The notes: generated by a model not told the origin, from the sequence alone. A stretch of DNA of 64,000 nt from Limonium bicolor (GCA_023374045.1 CM041778.1:91322978-91386977), one strand, 5' to 3'; shown: positions 22,701-35,883, numbered from the stretch's first letter. Numbers and translations: made by a program.

Positions 22701-24584
22701 ATCTCCAAGCTTTCTCCAAGGTAATCTTGATGTTCCACTTCGGTTATATGCAAGTGGTGAAGGAGTTTAGGAGTTAGATCTTTAACAAAGATCTTAAGTA
22801 GATTTGTAAGTAGTCTTTCAAGGATTTACCTTAAGCTTTCTTCTTATAATTCGGCACACCTAAGATGGATGAAGAACAATCTTTCCTTCATGAAAATGAA
22901 GAAGAAAGAACCTTAGAAGAAGTAGAACTTGGTTACACATAAAAATGTGCTTTAAGGGTTTTTCAAGCATGAAAACTACCTTAAAGATATCCTTGAGATG
23001 ATCCTAGGTTTAATGTTGGTTTGGACAACCTCCTTGGAACATTAGTTGATGCCGAATGCTATGGTGTGCTAGGAGAGTTTTGCTTCAGGCTTGACAAGAA
23101 ATGCTAGGAAATTACCTAAAGATGAAGATAGAAGTTAAAACTAAACTGAACACAAACTTTAATGACTTAAAGAGCTTTCAAAGGAAAGAATGAGCAAGAA
23201 GATAGAGGAGGGAGCCTTACCAATTTGGAAATGATGAGTGCAAGGGAAAGAATGAGACTAAGCTCACGTAAGAATAAGAGAAGGTAAGTTTGATTGATTT
23301 TTTTTTGTTAATTTTTAATGTCATTTGACTAGTCTTTTCATTAATTTAATTCATGGGTTATTGGCTCAATAAATGCCCATGTTCTGCATAATTTCGGACA
23401 TGTGGGGTGACAAGAAGGTGAAGAAAATAATGTGAGCTAGAAGACAAGGAAATTTAGGTAAGTTTGTTCTTTTGATTTTTCTATGTTTTGCTTGTCTTCT
23501 CCTTCTCTTGTAGGTAACCAAATTCAAGACTCAAATGGAGCCTCTCAACCGTTGATGAAGAGCCAAGGAAGAGCAAAGGAAGGTCACTTGCTTAAGAAAT
23601 CAAAAGGCAAAAAAGAAGGATCTATTTTTGCTTTTAGTATTTGTTTTTTGTCTAGCCAACTATGTTCTCTTGCATACTTTCGACATCTCTCTGGTCAAAT
23701 GAGACACATTTTTCTTTTCCATTAAGTTTATAGCACATGGGAGGTTGAGTCACCATGTTTTTATGCTTTTATAAAATTCTAATGTAAGTTTTTATACTAG
23801 TTTTTTTTGGACATAAAATCGGCCCCTATAGAGCACCTTCTTTGACACACTGCCTTCAACTGATTTAGAGGGTCATTTAACCCCTATTTAAGATTCTTTA
23901 TTCGTGGCATGTCAAAAACTACAAGGTAATTGCGTAAAACGCGTTTTAGTGACACCGAAGGTGTGTTTTTTTGCTCTAACGAAATTTTTGGAAATAAATT
24001 GTCTTATAAGTTCCAAGTGTTTATAAACATTATTATAGTAAATAAACATATGTTAAGATATTACATTGAGTTATATGGGGTTACATCATCATCCCATACA
24101 TAATTTACGGGCCATCGGACACTCCCGGCAAAAAGGAGCGTTAAGAAAGCCTCCTGAGGTTTTTGTTGAATTTTGAGAAACCACTTCGTGTGTTCTCTTT
24201 AGGATGGTTAAAAATGATGTTTGGAACTCTAAGAATTAATTTTATAGGAGTTCGTGCCACCTCGGCACTCCTCCGGGCTTTTCGTGCTTTAAGGGGCGTG
24301 CGTGAGCACTCCCGAGCGTTTGCGTTTTTGACTGAATATAGCCTATGGAATATGTTTATATATTCATATAATGAGTGTATGACCATTTGGTTTGAGTTTT
24401 AGAAGGTCATACAAGGTCATGCTTGATGACATGTTTCTAGGCGTTTTAGCGTTTATGGTGAAACGACTATTTTTACGTAACGTTCTCATGCATGGGTTTG
24501 CATGCGTACGTGAAATGATTTATATTTGGATTATTTTCCATTAAATAATGGTTTTATAATGTTAATAAGATTTGGGGTATTTCA
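19748..24584 (-). repeat. Element B right (5') LTR, 4.8 kb
   Basis: Starts TGTAACACCCC and ends GGGGTATTTCA at 24584, where C LTR sequence resumes. The first 3.35 kb match 1-3368 inverted. Very AT-rich between 21000 and 22700. Two hairpin-forming repeats lie at about 20395-20525. The U3-side portion (23100-24584), absent from the left copy in this window, contains a GC-rich patch around 24240-24320. No credible coding region was recognised. Confidence 0.88.
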
Positions 24585-27005
24585 ATTTTATTTATTCTTT
24601 CGTTATCTATATATTAGGGTTTATTTAAGACATTCTTACGTAGCCTTATTGTATTTAATTACTCCTATTAACTTGTATACACATCTATATCCAATATATG
24701 ATTTATAACATAAAGTATTCTTCGTTATCTTTTATATTAGGGTTTAATTCCTTGATTTAACCTAAGATAATCCTTTATTTCTTTATTTCTCCATTTCTAC
24801 TCAAAAGTTTATAGCGTACAATATTTGTTAACATTCTGTATTAAAGGTTAGTTTAACCTTCTTATATTATTTCTAACCTATAAAGTTTATTATTCAACTA
24901 TACTTTGATTTCCATTACATTAAAACCATAGGTTATAAGATAACTTATGAAAATTCAGAAAATACAATTATTAAACCTATTTCCTCTTACCTAAAAGTCT
25001 CAAATTAAATATATAGTAACTGTGATATTTTAGACATATTATAAAAAATTTATTTCATAAAAATCTCTTTGTTAATTATCTAAATAAATCTATAATACTC
25101 ACAACTTACAAAATTATAACTTACGTTTAAAAACTCAAACCCGTATTAATTTACACGAAAATAAACTAGATTTTATAAGGAATCTATGGTTAAAATTTCA
25201 TGTCAAATACATTAGGGAAGATCATTAAATAAATCTAGCAAGTTAGAGTATTATTCTGTGATTTATATTAACTTAAAACATTACTAATCTTCCACGTTAT
25301 AATCTCGGCCGTCGTTCTCCTTAACTACGATCGGATGCCCCACACTCCGCGAGTTCTTACGATAAACCCTAAAACACTACGAATGGGATTCGATCGAATT
25401 CTCACAATCAACAGAATGAAATTCAACGATTCTTGTTTTGTACGACTCGAAACCTCACAACGATTATAATGGTACCGGTTTCACGATCTATAACGCAAGG
25501 CGCTACGATTTTGATTCTGGGTTCGAATAGAATTATGGTTTATACTGTTTTGATTCGAATTCGACAAATTCTCTCGACATAGTGCATTATAGGTCAAATT
25601 AACAGGTGGGTATGATCGGTAATGTAATAACGAATGGCAACATCGGTGTAATTTGATCAAAACGTACCGGAATAGCAGTGGCGAGGAGATCTGATAAGGT
25701 TTTTCTGGAAAGCTCACGACTTCCTGAGCGAGTGAGGGTCGAACTTTGCGAATCTATAAAATACAGTGTAGATCGAGTTAGGCTATGGTTTTGGGCTTAA
25801 TCAATAAAGGACATATAGCTCTATAAGCTGGCAGAAAGGCTTGATCTAACTCGTAATACACACAAAGAAATCTGAGTCGAAAGATTCGGGTTTATACCTT
25901 GAGTTTTCTAAAAACTTAAGATTTTATGTGCAGACCAAGTAGGCCACTTCACGGATCAACTCGTGCCAACTGAGAGCGATTCGATCCACGAAACCTATCA
26001 CATTTGAAACAATGAAAATTCATGTACCATACCTTGTTTTCTAGATCATTAAGTGCTCTGCAACTCACCAAGGCTGATTCTCGATCGTGTGGAAGATCGA
26101 GGCGTCTAAAGTCCCTAACTCGATCTGGCAGTGTTCTTGCCCTTAAATTTTCCCATAAATGAAATGGTAAACCCAAATCTTTCGAGATCTATAACTTCCT
26201 CCATAGTCTATTGTTTTCAATGATTCTTTCACTCGCATTTAGAGTTACATACATTCACACGAACGAAGAAGATAGGGTTAGCAAAGTTTTACCTTCCCTA
26301 CAGGATTTATGGGTTTCTAGGTTGCAGATACTCGGGGAGGTAACTTGAGCACCATTTTGTGACAAATGTGGGGAGAATTAGGTCAAGTGGAGGATGGTTC
26401 GAATGTAGGGTTGTAGAAGGGTTTAATGCAAAAGACGACTCCCAAAAATGTGGATCTATGGCTGAGAAATAGGAGTCTAAAGTTTGCTCATCGTTCTGAA
26501 AAGTCAGTACTTAGCCAATTTTGTAGAAACTGGCTAACTGGCTTGGCACAAAATCCGAGGTGCGCGGCTGAGTCAGAAACCCTAGCCACGTTAGCAAACT
26601 TTAAAATTTTGGCTCTAAACTTCCCTAGATCATATCTTGAGCTAGGATGATCCATTATTAACGTTCTTATTATCAATCTTCTTGATTTTCCATAATATTT
26701 TTATTGATATAGGTTTCATGGGCTGGTTAGACCATTCTCAAAAAGTCAACCCTAGCAACGCTTAAGGAGCTTTAAGGTTTTTATGATTTATATTGATCTT
26801 TATGATTCAAATCAATGCTCTAAATATTTCTAAAATCTTTATAATATAATTAGAGTGTCTCAAAATTTTTCCAAGATTTATTGACTTATAAATCTTATTA
26901 TTAAATTCATAATACCATATAATAATTTAGTGTTTAATAGTATTATTTAGGGTTTAATAAAAGAAATCCCTTAAATTAATTTAGATTAATTTTTGGGATA
27001 TTTCA
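24585..27005 (-). repeat. Element C 3' LTR, remaining U3-side portion
   Basis: Colinear with about 55290-57743 of C's right LTR at high identity, for example the CACACTCCGCGAGTTC region at 25340 and the TGGATCTATGGCTGAGAAA region at 26450. The U5-side part lies beyond element B, off the left edge. It ends GGGATATTTCA at 27005. B's insertion point corresponds to about 55290, with ATTTT as the likely TSD. Confidence 0.88.
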
Positions 27006-27006
27006 G

Positions 27007-27018
27007 TCTACCCCCCTT
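27007..27018 (-). other. Polypurine tract of element C
   Basis: Minus-strand AGGGGGGTAGAC lies directly upstream of the 3' LTR start TGAAATATCC. Confidence 0.8.
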
Positions 27019-27410
27019 AAAAAGAAACTTCGTCTCGAAGTTTGAAATCAACTAATAGCTACTCACACCGCTTCGGGTGTGCTGGCAAGAATTCCAAGAT
27101 GTCCATCCAATATAATTCCAAATGCATTTCCATACCAATCCTTTATTTCCATCCATTTCCATTTCCAAATTCCACTCAAGATTACTCAAAATCAAACCAA
27201 ACCAAGATATTTCATAGATAGAAATCAAGAGTCACACATGTGTAAACCAAGTACATATACCTCTCCATCACTCTACTAATAAAACAAACAGGGCATAATC
27301 TGGATGAGGTGACGAAGAAAGAGTATGCACTAGCCCCCTTAAAAGGGCTAAGGTACGCCCTCATACCGCTACTAACGAGAACCCATAGAAGGAATGAATA
27401 CAGGGAAATA
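27019..27410 (-). other. Element C 3' untranslated segment
   Basis: Between the pol stop and the PPT. CATTTCCA-rich low-complexity sequence and a CCCCTT..AAGGGG palindrome near 27334-27349. No gene was seen. Confidence 0.55.
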
Positions 27411-28163
27411 TCATGGGAATAGGTGTGGGTATTTCAATATCATGGAGTCCTCAGTCTCCCAAGTAGCTTCCTCAACCCCATGATGCTCCAAAGAACTTTC
27501 ACTAGCTTGACTGACATGCCTCTCGTTTCTCGGACCTTCGTGTCCAAGATCTGAATAGAAGTCTCCTCATACCGTAATGTAGGCTCAATCTCTAATCTCT
27601 CTGGCTGCAACACGTGAGAAGGGTCAGGTACATACTTCTTCTGCTGATACATGAAAGACGTCATGTACCTTCCCTAACTCTGCTGGTAGATCTAGTCTGT
27701 ATGCTGCTGGGCCCACTCGCTCCGTAATCCTATACGGGTCGACATACTTAGGGCTTAGCTTCCCTCTCATCCCAAACCTGAAGATGCCTCTCATCGGAGA
27801 CACTCGTAGGAAGACCATGTCACTGATATGAAATTCGAGCATCTGGTACGCTGATCTCTGTAAGATTCTGCCTTGACTGTGCTGCCCTCATATGCTGATG
27901 AATAACTCTGACGTCACCCTGCAGTGTCTGAATGTACTCTGGCCCAGTCAAGACAACCTCAGTAGTGTTTCTCCATGATAAGGGAGTCTGGCACGGTCTG
28001 CCATACAGGGTCTGGAATGGTGCCATGCCGATGGATGAGTGATAGGAGTTGTTGTAGGAGAACTCTACCAGGTGTAGACGCTCTACCCCAACTCCCCTGA
28101 TAGTCTAAGGCGACTGCTCTCAACATATCTTCCAGCGTCTGAATCGTCCTCTCGGTCTGCCCA
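27411..28163 (-). pseudogene. Element C integrase C-terminus and chromodomain
   Basis: Fragments in shifting frames: [18 protein letters not shown], the GPY/F-like KLSPKYVDPYRITERVG (Gly of GPY replaced by Asp), and SVKLVKVLW followed, after a one-base shift, by the chromodomain tail and stop. Frame changes are near 27460, 27640 and 27840, and the segment around 28030-28163 is damaged. Confidence 0.75.
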
Positions 28164-28502
28164 TCAGTCTGAGGGTGGAAGTTGTGCTAAGGCGTAGTTG
28201 AGTACCAAACGCCACCGGACCAGACGCCAAAACCTGCAGAGGAAACGTGTGTCACGATTAAAGACGATCTTCTTCGGTAACCCATGGTACTGGATATGCT
28301 CTGTGGTGAACACCTCAGCTAGTTTGGGCACCTTCCATGTGTCCTTGATAGGTATGAACCTGGCTGTCTTGGTTAACCTATCGACTATCACCCATATCGC
28401 GTTCAGTCCTTCTCTAGCTGGAGGGAGACCTACCACAAAATCCATGCTGATGTCGTCAAACTTCCAGCACGGTACGGGTAATGACTGAATCTGGCCTCCT
28501 GG
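28164..28502 (-). pseudogene. Element C integrase catalytic core, damaged
   Basis: Contains [35 protein letters not shown] and IVFNRDTRF. The second catalytic Asp of the DDE triad (SDRD in A and D) is Asn here. The frame is lost after about 28240. Not expected to integrate DNA. Confidence 0.8.
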
Positions 28503-29426
28503 TCAACGATGCTCGAACTTCACCTTCTGACAGGTGAGGCATCGGGGGACGAAGTCTGCTACAACCCTCTTCATCCCGTTCCACCAGAATAACTGCTTCA
28601 AATCCTTGTACATCTTGGTGGCTCCAGGGTGTACTGACAATGTAGAGGAATGAGCCTCAAAGAGGATCCTGGTCTGAAGTTCTATCACATCCTGAGGAAC
28701 GCAGAGTCTGCCTCTGACTCGAAGGTGTCCCTCGCTGTCTAGCTCGTAGTCATACTTCAGAACATCAGTCAAACCATCTGCTAACTTCTGCCTGATGCCC
28801 TGTAGATTAGCATCACTGTCCTGGGCTGCATATACCTCCTCAGCTATCGTGGTCATCTCTATCAAAGCAAGGAGTGAATATGCTCTTCTGCTCAGAGCGT
28901 CTGCCATGACATTCCCTTTACCTTCAGTGTACTGGAGGTTGATGTCGTAATCGGCTAGTAGCTCTACCCATCGTTGCTGTCTCAGGTTCAGCACCTTCTG
29001 GGTCCAGATGTATTTCAGACTCTTGTGGTCTGTCATAATCCGGACTGTGGCTCCATACAGGTAGTGTCGCCAGATCTTCAAAGCGAAGAATATGGCGAGG
29101 AGCTCAAGGTCGTGTGTGGGATAATTTTCTTCGTGCTTCTTCAGCTGTCGAGAAGCGTAAGCTACAACTCTGCCATTCTGTATCAATACCCCACCGATCC
29201 CTCTGCCAGAAGCATCACAATATACCTGAAATCCCTCATTCCCTTCAGGGATTACCAGCACTGAAGTTGTGCTTAGGGCAACCTTCAGCGCCTGGAAGGA
29301 GACCTCGCAAGCCTCTGTCCATACAAACAGGTTATCCTTCTTCATCAGAGAGGTTAGGGCTTGGCTAGCCAGGAGAAATCCTCCACGAAGCGTTTGTAGT
29401 AGCCAGCCAACCCAAGGAAACTCCAA
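28503..29426 (-). pseudogene. Element C RNase H and integrase zinc finger
   Basis: A 307-residue frame. RNase H carries [11 protein letters not shown], the THDLELLAI Glu, MTDHKSL and ADALSRR. The integrase HHCC finger follows ([23 protein letters not shown]). RNase H residues appear complete. It is broken from the RT upstream by a frame change and from the integrase core by a stop. Confidence 0.85.
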
Positions 29427-30040
29427 ATCTCTGTCACTGTGTGGGGTCTATGCTAGCTCTTCACCGCCTCAATCTTAGCTTGGTCTATTGAAACTCCCTC
29501 AGCTGAGATCACATGACCAAGAAATGATACCTTGTCCAGCCATAATTCACACTTGCTGAACTTGGCATAAACTTGCCTTTCTCTCAGGGTCTCCAAGACT
29601 GTCCTCAAATGCTGCTCATGTTCCTCTCTGCTCTTGGAGAAGATCAAAATGGCATCTATGAATACGACCACTGACTTGTCTAGCTGGGCTTGGAAGACTT
29701 TATGTATCAGGTGCATGAATCTTACTGGTGCGTTGGTCAGTCCAAACGGCATCACTGTGACCTCGTAGTGGTCGTATCTGGTCCGGAATGTTGTCTTCTC
29801 TATATCTGATTCAGCTACTGTGATCTGATGATATCCGGAACGCAAATCAATCTTGGAGAACACTTTTGCTCCCTTTAGCTGGTCAAATAGGTCATCGATC
29901 AAAGGCAGTGGGTACTTGTTCTTGATTGTGACGTTGTTTAGCTCCCTGTAGTCGATACAGAGTCTCATGCTTCTGTCCTTCTTCTTGACGAACAACACTG
30001 GAGCGCCCCAAGGTGAGACACTAGGTTTGATGAAGCCCAT
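29427..30040 (-). pseudogene. Element C reverse transcriptase
   Basis: A frame of about 195 residues with [53 protein letters not shown] and FLGHVIS. The catalytic box reads FIDAILIFS, so the second Asp of FIDD is Ala. The sequence is about as far from A and D as expected for a different Tekay-type lineage. Confidence 0.87.
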
Positions 30041-30428
30041 GTCTAGTAGCTCCTGCAGTTTTTTTCTTCAGTAACCATCTCTACAGGGCCCATCCGGTAG
30101 GGAGCCTTTGCAATTGGTCCCGTGCCAGGTATGAGGTCGATGTTGAACTCAACTTCTCTCAGCGGTGGCAGTCCAGGTAGCTCCTCTGGAAAGACGTCGG
30201 GGTACTCCGACACAATGGGAACATCGCTCCTGAACTTTGGATATGTCCTCAGATCCTAGGCATAATAGTAGTAGGCGGTAGCGCCCTTGGACACCTCCTA
30301 CATCAATGATAATGCCGATACAACCTTCACAGTTGGCTGCTGGGCTGCATTTGGTATGATACTGTGACTCCTGTAGCTGACTTCAAGAGGAGACGATGCT
30401 CTGCATAGTGTAGTCTGCCTCTGTATCG
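30041..30428 (-). pseudogene. Element C protease-RT linker, degraded
   Basis: Still recognisable by the [10 protein letters not shown] and PGYE-type phrases before the RT, but with stops and shifts in all minus-strand frames. No independent gene. Confidence 0.55.
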
Positions 30429-30746
30429 CTATAGCGTGTCCATGCCCACAATTAGGTCGAATCTCATTCCAGGGTAAACAATGACATCAAGAAGAAAGTA
30501 TGCCCCCCTGATGTGTATGCTCAAGTCCTTGCATTGCTTACTGCACTTGATTAACTCTCTGAATGGCAATAAGACTGAGCAGTCATGAATATCCTCTATA
30601 GGGGCATTTATCTTAGCATGAAATGTCTGGGATATAAATGAATGGGAGGCTCCAGAATCAAACAGAACAGTGGCCTCAGCTCCATTAATTAAGAAAGTGC
30701 TTGTGATAACCATCCCATTGCTCTTTGCTTGAGCTTGGTTCAACAC
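30429..30746 (-). pseudogene. Element C aspartic protease
   Basis: Retropepsin core with TVLFDSGASHSFIS and FDLIVGMDTL. It follows the zinc knuckle region within about 40 bases, with no AlkB exon between Gag and PR, unlike elements A, B and D. Confidence 0.85.
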
Positions 30747-30785
30747 ATTCAGCCTGATCCCTGAGTTTCCAACCCCATGTGAACT

Positions 30786-31418
30786 CTAGTCGTCACTTGC
30801 TGCCTCGACACGGTCCACCAAGCTAAGATTTGGTGCTTTGTCTGGCCTCTGAGGGTAGTTCTGGGCAAGGCGGTTGGTAGATGGTCCAGCACCTCCTGTG
30901 CCACCTCTACCTCCATCTCCAGTAGTATTAGTAACTGGGGCTCTAGTCGCTGTCCCGGTGCGTGGCTTGTAGCTCTTGGAATCCGGGTTCGAGAAGCATT
31001 CGAACGATCTGTGCCCCTTCCGGCCGCAGTAGTGGCAAGTCACAAGGGTTCCATCACACTCCTTGCCTGGGTGGTCCTGCTTTCACTTCTTGTAGAAACA
31101 TTTCCTCACGGGTCTGTCTCCCCTGGGTAGCTCGTAGCGAAGTGGCTTGGCATCAGCATGAGAAGAAACGATGGCTTCTCATTTCCTCCTCCCTCCCTTG
31201 AAAAATCTTCCCCTTCTTTCATTGTTCTGAGAGGGACCTCTTCCATTTCCTCCTCTATTATCATTCCTCCTCTTGCCTAACACCGAATCCTGGTAGGTAA
31301 TGGTGGTTTCGCAGTCATTCGCATCATCAGCAAGTTCCTGCAGAGTCATTCCTCACGTGGAACCTATCATAGTCATATTCCCAAAGTTTAAGCCGGTGTG
31401 GAACTTGTCTACCAGGTA
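30786..31418 (-). pseudogene. Element C gag C-terminal half with zinc knuckle
   Basis: Contains CHYCGRKGHRSFEC (CX2CX4HX4C) at the start of an 85-residue frame, a Gly/Thr-rich tail, and a damaged upstream knuckle (KQDHPGKEC). Further upstream TLQELADDANDCETTITYQDS is readable with one stop. No intron-like interruption was seen here. Element D inserted immediately upstream at 31419; the remainder is 52532-53080. Confidence 0.75.
31414..31418. repeat. Target-site duplication of element D, left copy (AGGTA)
   Basis: The right copy is 52532-52536. A further copy of this flank lies inside D at 41975-42012. Confidence 0.88.
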
Positions 31419-34400
31419 TGTAACACCCCAACCGCTAATCCTTCCTTTATCCTCTAATCATGCTCATAATTACCAGATTCGCAGCGGAATACTTACCTAC
31501 TTACTTACTCCCGGCGGGTGGTACAACGCCGTTAGCCATCCAAGACTAACAAGGCTACTACTACTTACAGTAACGGTCTGACGATTAGAATAACCGAATA
31601 CATACTTCACAATACCAAATACTTACTTACAATTGATTACCGAGTAACTGAGATTTAAGAATTACATTCCAGGGTTATCTCCAAAAGAATTTAAGAGTTT
31701 ACAACTACTCTTTCCTATCCAATCAGAATTCATGATCCCAAAAAGGTGTACCACATGGTACACCGGCTACTCAAAAAGCTTTAGCCGTGTACAACTCGGT
31801 ACACTATTCCAATCCTACTAACTACCCAAAAGAATACAGCAAGGTCCTTACTCGGCCATCACGCCTCGCGGGTACCTGTAGAATAAAAACATTCCCCCTA
31901 GGGGGTCAGCTTACGCTGCATATGATAACCGCATACCCCGCGTACTAGCGAGGGTACGCCAACTACTTGGTCGAGTACATGCGGTCCGTTTCATTCATAC
32001 ATACATACATGCTTTACTCAATACAATTCAATACGTTCATTTCACAAGCATACATACATACAATACATACAAGGAGGACAATTCGAGTCGACCGTTCATA
32101 CTTACCCATACTCACCGCATCACGGAGATACAATTCTCCAATACATACAAAGGTCTTGTTAGCCTTATTACACACCCGGGTTAATCGGGTGTTCAATACT
32201 CTTTTACTCCGGGTCAATGACTTACAATAGTCAAGACTAATACAATACAATACTTACATTCTTACATACTTTACTTCCAGTTAAGTCGGTATGACCTCCG
32301 GGCAGGGAGTACTACCTCCCACCACCAGACTTTAGGGTGGCCCACTGATCCAGGATGCTACCATTCAAGGGAATTGGTCCAAGGAAAAGATTATAGCCAG
32401 GATTCGGATCCAACCTCTTGTGTCTCCTTATCCTCACGCGTGGCCGAAACTATATCGGGCTTCTACTCATTCCATTTTACTCATTACTCATGTTAGGAGT
32501 TAGATTGTTAGGAATTAGTAGAAGTCCATACTTACTTCCCATACATACATACAATATGCAAATACTTACCATGTACACGTACACTTCATACCCATTCATT
32601 CATTTCATGAATTATACAAACTAATTGTTCAAGAGTTACAACAAGAACAAAGTAGTCAAACACAATTAAGTGCAATAAAAGTCCGATTCATGCATTTATC
32701 TTATTGGTGATCACATAAGCACACAAATCGGGGTAACCAAGTTAGGATACAGGGCATGAAGAAATCATACCGTACACCGTCGATTTCGTACTACCGGGTC
32801 CTTTGACAATCAACTTATTCGATTCCTATACATACATGAAGTAGTATGATCAATGATCTATTATTGATCTAACTTACTCCTTCATTAATACTTTCAATGT
32901 ATATTTACTACTTTATTACTTGCTTACTTGGTTGTAAAACCATTCTTTTCTTTACTACTACTTAACTTGTTTCCTTACTCACTTACTCACTTTCTTACAA
33001 TTACTACTTCATTAAGGGTGTACTACTACATACATATGCATATATGTATATAGGCATATATATACATATATATAACTACTATAGTCATATAATAAAACAT
33101 TTTTTTTGTTTTGATCCCGACCGACCCACCCTGGGTCGGTCCCCTGGGTCGGTCGGGTGCAGAGACCTGATTACAGAAAATTTCAGTCCGACCGACCCAT
33201 CCAGGGTCGGTCCAACGGGTCGGTCGGTTACAGAAAGAATTCGAGTACCAATTTATTCTCGACCGACCCAGCCAGGGTCGGTCCCCTGGGTCGGTCGGCT
33301 GCAGAAACATTTCCGACCAAAAATTCCCACTCGACGCCGACCCAGGCAGGGTCGGTCCTATGGGTCGGTCGGATGCAGAAGCTTCTCAGATTACAGATTT
33401 TCGGGTCGACCGACCCTGCTAGGGTCGGTCCTAGGGTCGGTCCAGCCCAGTACCCCATTTTAATTACTTATTTTGAACTTCAAACTCTACTCAATTCACA
33501 CCCAATCCTTTCCTACTCATTCCCAACATGTTACCACTCATTTTGATACTCTATTTCACCTTGGTCCTCCACCAACTTAATGCCCAATACTAGATACACT
33601 CATAAAGTTTTTCCTCAATTCTTTCCAACATTTACATCAGTTTTCCTCACACTAATGCTACAGATTTTGGTTTCTTCATTATGCTACAGATTTTTCCCTC
33701 AACACTTAACCTCCAATACTCCCTCGTCCAATGCCACTCTTAGCATCTTAAATACATTAACTCACAACCTAGTTCATCCCATTTACAAACTCATATTCAA
33801 ATCTGTTACAAGATACTAAACTTCTCCCATTACACTCTCCAAATACACCTAGTTACTTCCTAGGTTACTTCCTCTTCTTAAACACTTAAGTCTTCTCATT
33901 TCTACACAAAATTCGACATGGTCTCCCCTATATTTCTAACATTCGCCACACACTATTTCAGCTCACAAGTTCACATTCTCACAACCTGTTTATACAATAC
34001 ATTACTCTCACAATCCAACACTACTACAACACATAAAATTCCTGCACACATTCACTACCCAATGTTTCCCAAGTTTCAAACATCATTAAAACTTCAAAAA
34101 CTGTTACATTCTCTTCTCCAATACACTACTACATTACTACTACTCATTACTCAATTACATTACTCATTTTACTTACTCAAAAACTGTTACATGCAATACA
34201 CACTAACCCAAGGTAAGAGCATTACTTGACTTGCTAGTTTCTTTCTTTCCTTTTCCTCTTCTTCTTTTCCTCTCTCTTTCTCCTTGTTCTCGGTTTCAAT
34301 GAGGTTCACACACCAAGTGCTACAACCCATACCAATACACAATACCAATTTAGCATCCATTTTATACTAACCCTAGAATTTAAGTTTTAGGGTTTAGAAA

Positions 34401-35390
34401 AGAGTGTTACCTTCCAATGAGTAGATGAAGTTCTTAACTAGCAAGAGGACAATTTTCTAGCCCAAGGAGGAGCCAAAATCGGCTGAAGCAACAAGGAAGA
34501 AGCATTCAAAAACTGAAAATTCTTAAAATGCTAATGAGAGCTAGAAACGATGGATTTTCGAACTACTTTTTACCTCAAGATGATAAGGAGGTGAAGGTGC
34601 TTCTAATGGTGGCTTCAAATCTCCAAATGGTGAATACCCACAAAAATGAAAATGGAGCTTTTGGATTTTTGAAAGGAGGAAAGTGTTCTCCTTTGCAAGG
34701 GGATTACAATGGTACTAATTTGTAATTTTTGGAGCAAGTTTAGTGGGTTAACAAGAGGAGAGAAGGAGGGAGTTGAGTTGGTTTCTTCTTCTTCCTTCCT
34801 CCATGGATGTCGCAGGTGCAAGGAGGGAGTTCAGAAATATAGAAAGAGAGGAAGGAGGGTGCGTGAGAGGAGGAGGGGAAAGTGAGGAGAGAGACTATTT
34901 TTTTTTCTCTTTTATTTACTTTGCTTGTCTTTTAGCACATAAGAGAAATAAAGAGAGGGGGGGAAGGCTAATAAAAATCGGCCCACATGTGCACACACAC
35001 TCACATTTTTATTTTTATTTGCAAAGTGGACACACTTATTTGTTTATTTGCATTCTCACCCCACAACTTACCGGTGTTACAATCCTCACTAACCGGTACC
35101 CGTTTTCCGGAATTTCTCGTTCAATTAATTTTATTGGTTCTTAAGCTTCACTAATATTTATTAGTGACTATTTAGTTGACCAAAATTGTTACGAGTCTGT
35201 TTGACCCGCTTAAAATCATGTTTTTCCGGTTTCCTCGAAAAACGCGCTTTAAGGTTCGTTTATGCTTTTAACCCATTTTAAAGGTCCGTTTTCTTCGGGA
35301 TTTGTTCCCTCGTATTTATTTAAGTGTAATTAAGCCTTTAAAAATATAATTAGCCGAATAAATCACTGTTTTTAATTACAGGGTATTTCA
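31419..35390 (-). repeat. Element D 3' LTR
   Basis: Starts TGTAACACCCC and ends AGGGTATTTCA. Near-identical to 42013-43665 plus 50208-52531. It shares the conserved U5-proximal block and the U3-end block with A, while the middle diverges. An A/T dinucleotide tract lies at about 33035-33075. No coding region was recognised. Confidence 0.9.
33116..33445. repeat. Five-unit hairpin array, about 71-75-bp period (D 3' LTR)
   Basis: Units start near 33118, 33189, 33260, 33332 and 33407. Each holds GACCGACCC..GGGTCGGTC, often followed by a second GGGTCGGTC. Spacers carry GCAGA or CAGA words. Period and copy number match the A array, but the stem sequence differs. Confidence 0.85.
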
Positions 35391-35392
35391 AT

Positions 35393-35404
35393 CTACCCCC
35401 CTTA
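35393..35404 (-). other. Polypurine tract of element D
   Basis: Minus-strand AAGGGGGGTAGA next to the 3' LTR. Confidence 0.85.
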
Positions 35405-35883
35405 AGGAACTTGCCCTCAAAGTTGCTCAAGGTTTACGGTTTACTACTCCTACTCATTTGGCAATCAATTGCCATAATGCATACTACTATCACCTTACAA
35501 GGTGTTCCCAATTCTTACACTACCAGCATACACCATTCAGATACCATACACCATACTCAATTCCAATGCCATACACAATACTCATCCAATTGCACATCCA
35601 CAATACATTCACAATGTCATTCGTGTCATATACCGTACAACACAAATGCATTACTCATTACACACATACCCTACACATACTGCACTCCTCGTACTACATA
35701 CTTGATGCTACTAGCACTACTTTGTGCCAATAAATACAATTAGCACTACATGTGCCAACAAAATACAATTACAATACATACATACTACGCAATGCTAACC
35801 CGAAGCAATGCAAAAGCAAAAAGGCTCTACCCCCCTTAAAAGGGGTACGCCCGTACCCTCTGTACTATACGGACGCTAGACAT
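35405..35883 (-). other. Element D 3' untranslated segment
   Basis: CATACACA-type low-complexity sequence and a CCCCTT..AAGGGG palindrome near 35832-35846. No gene seen. Confidence 0.55.

Noticed and set aside
23483..23725. Possible host exon in the B LTR
   Set aside because: A short Lys-rich frame inside the LTR, with no motif and no splice context.
33044..33546. Plus-strand frames over the D hairpin array, up to 139 codons
   Set aside because: They translate GACCGACCC repeats in several frames; the array is palindromic, and a comparable frame also appears on the opposite strand.
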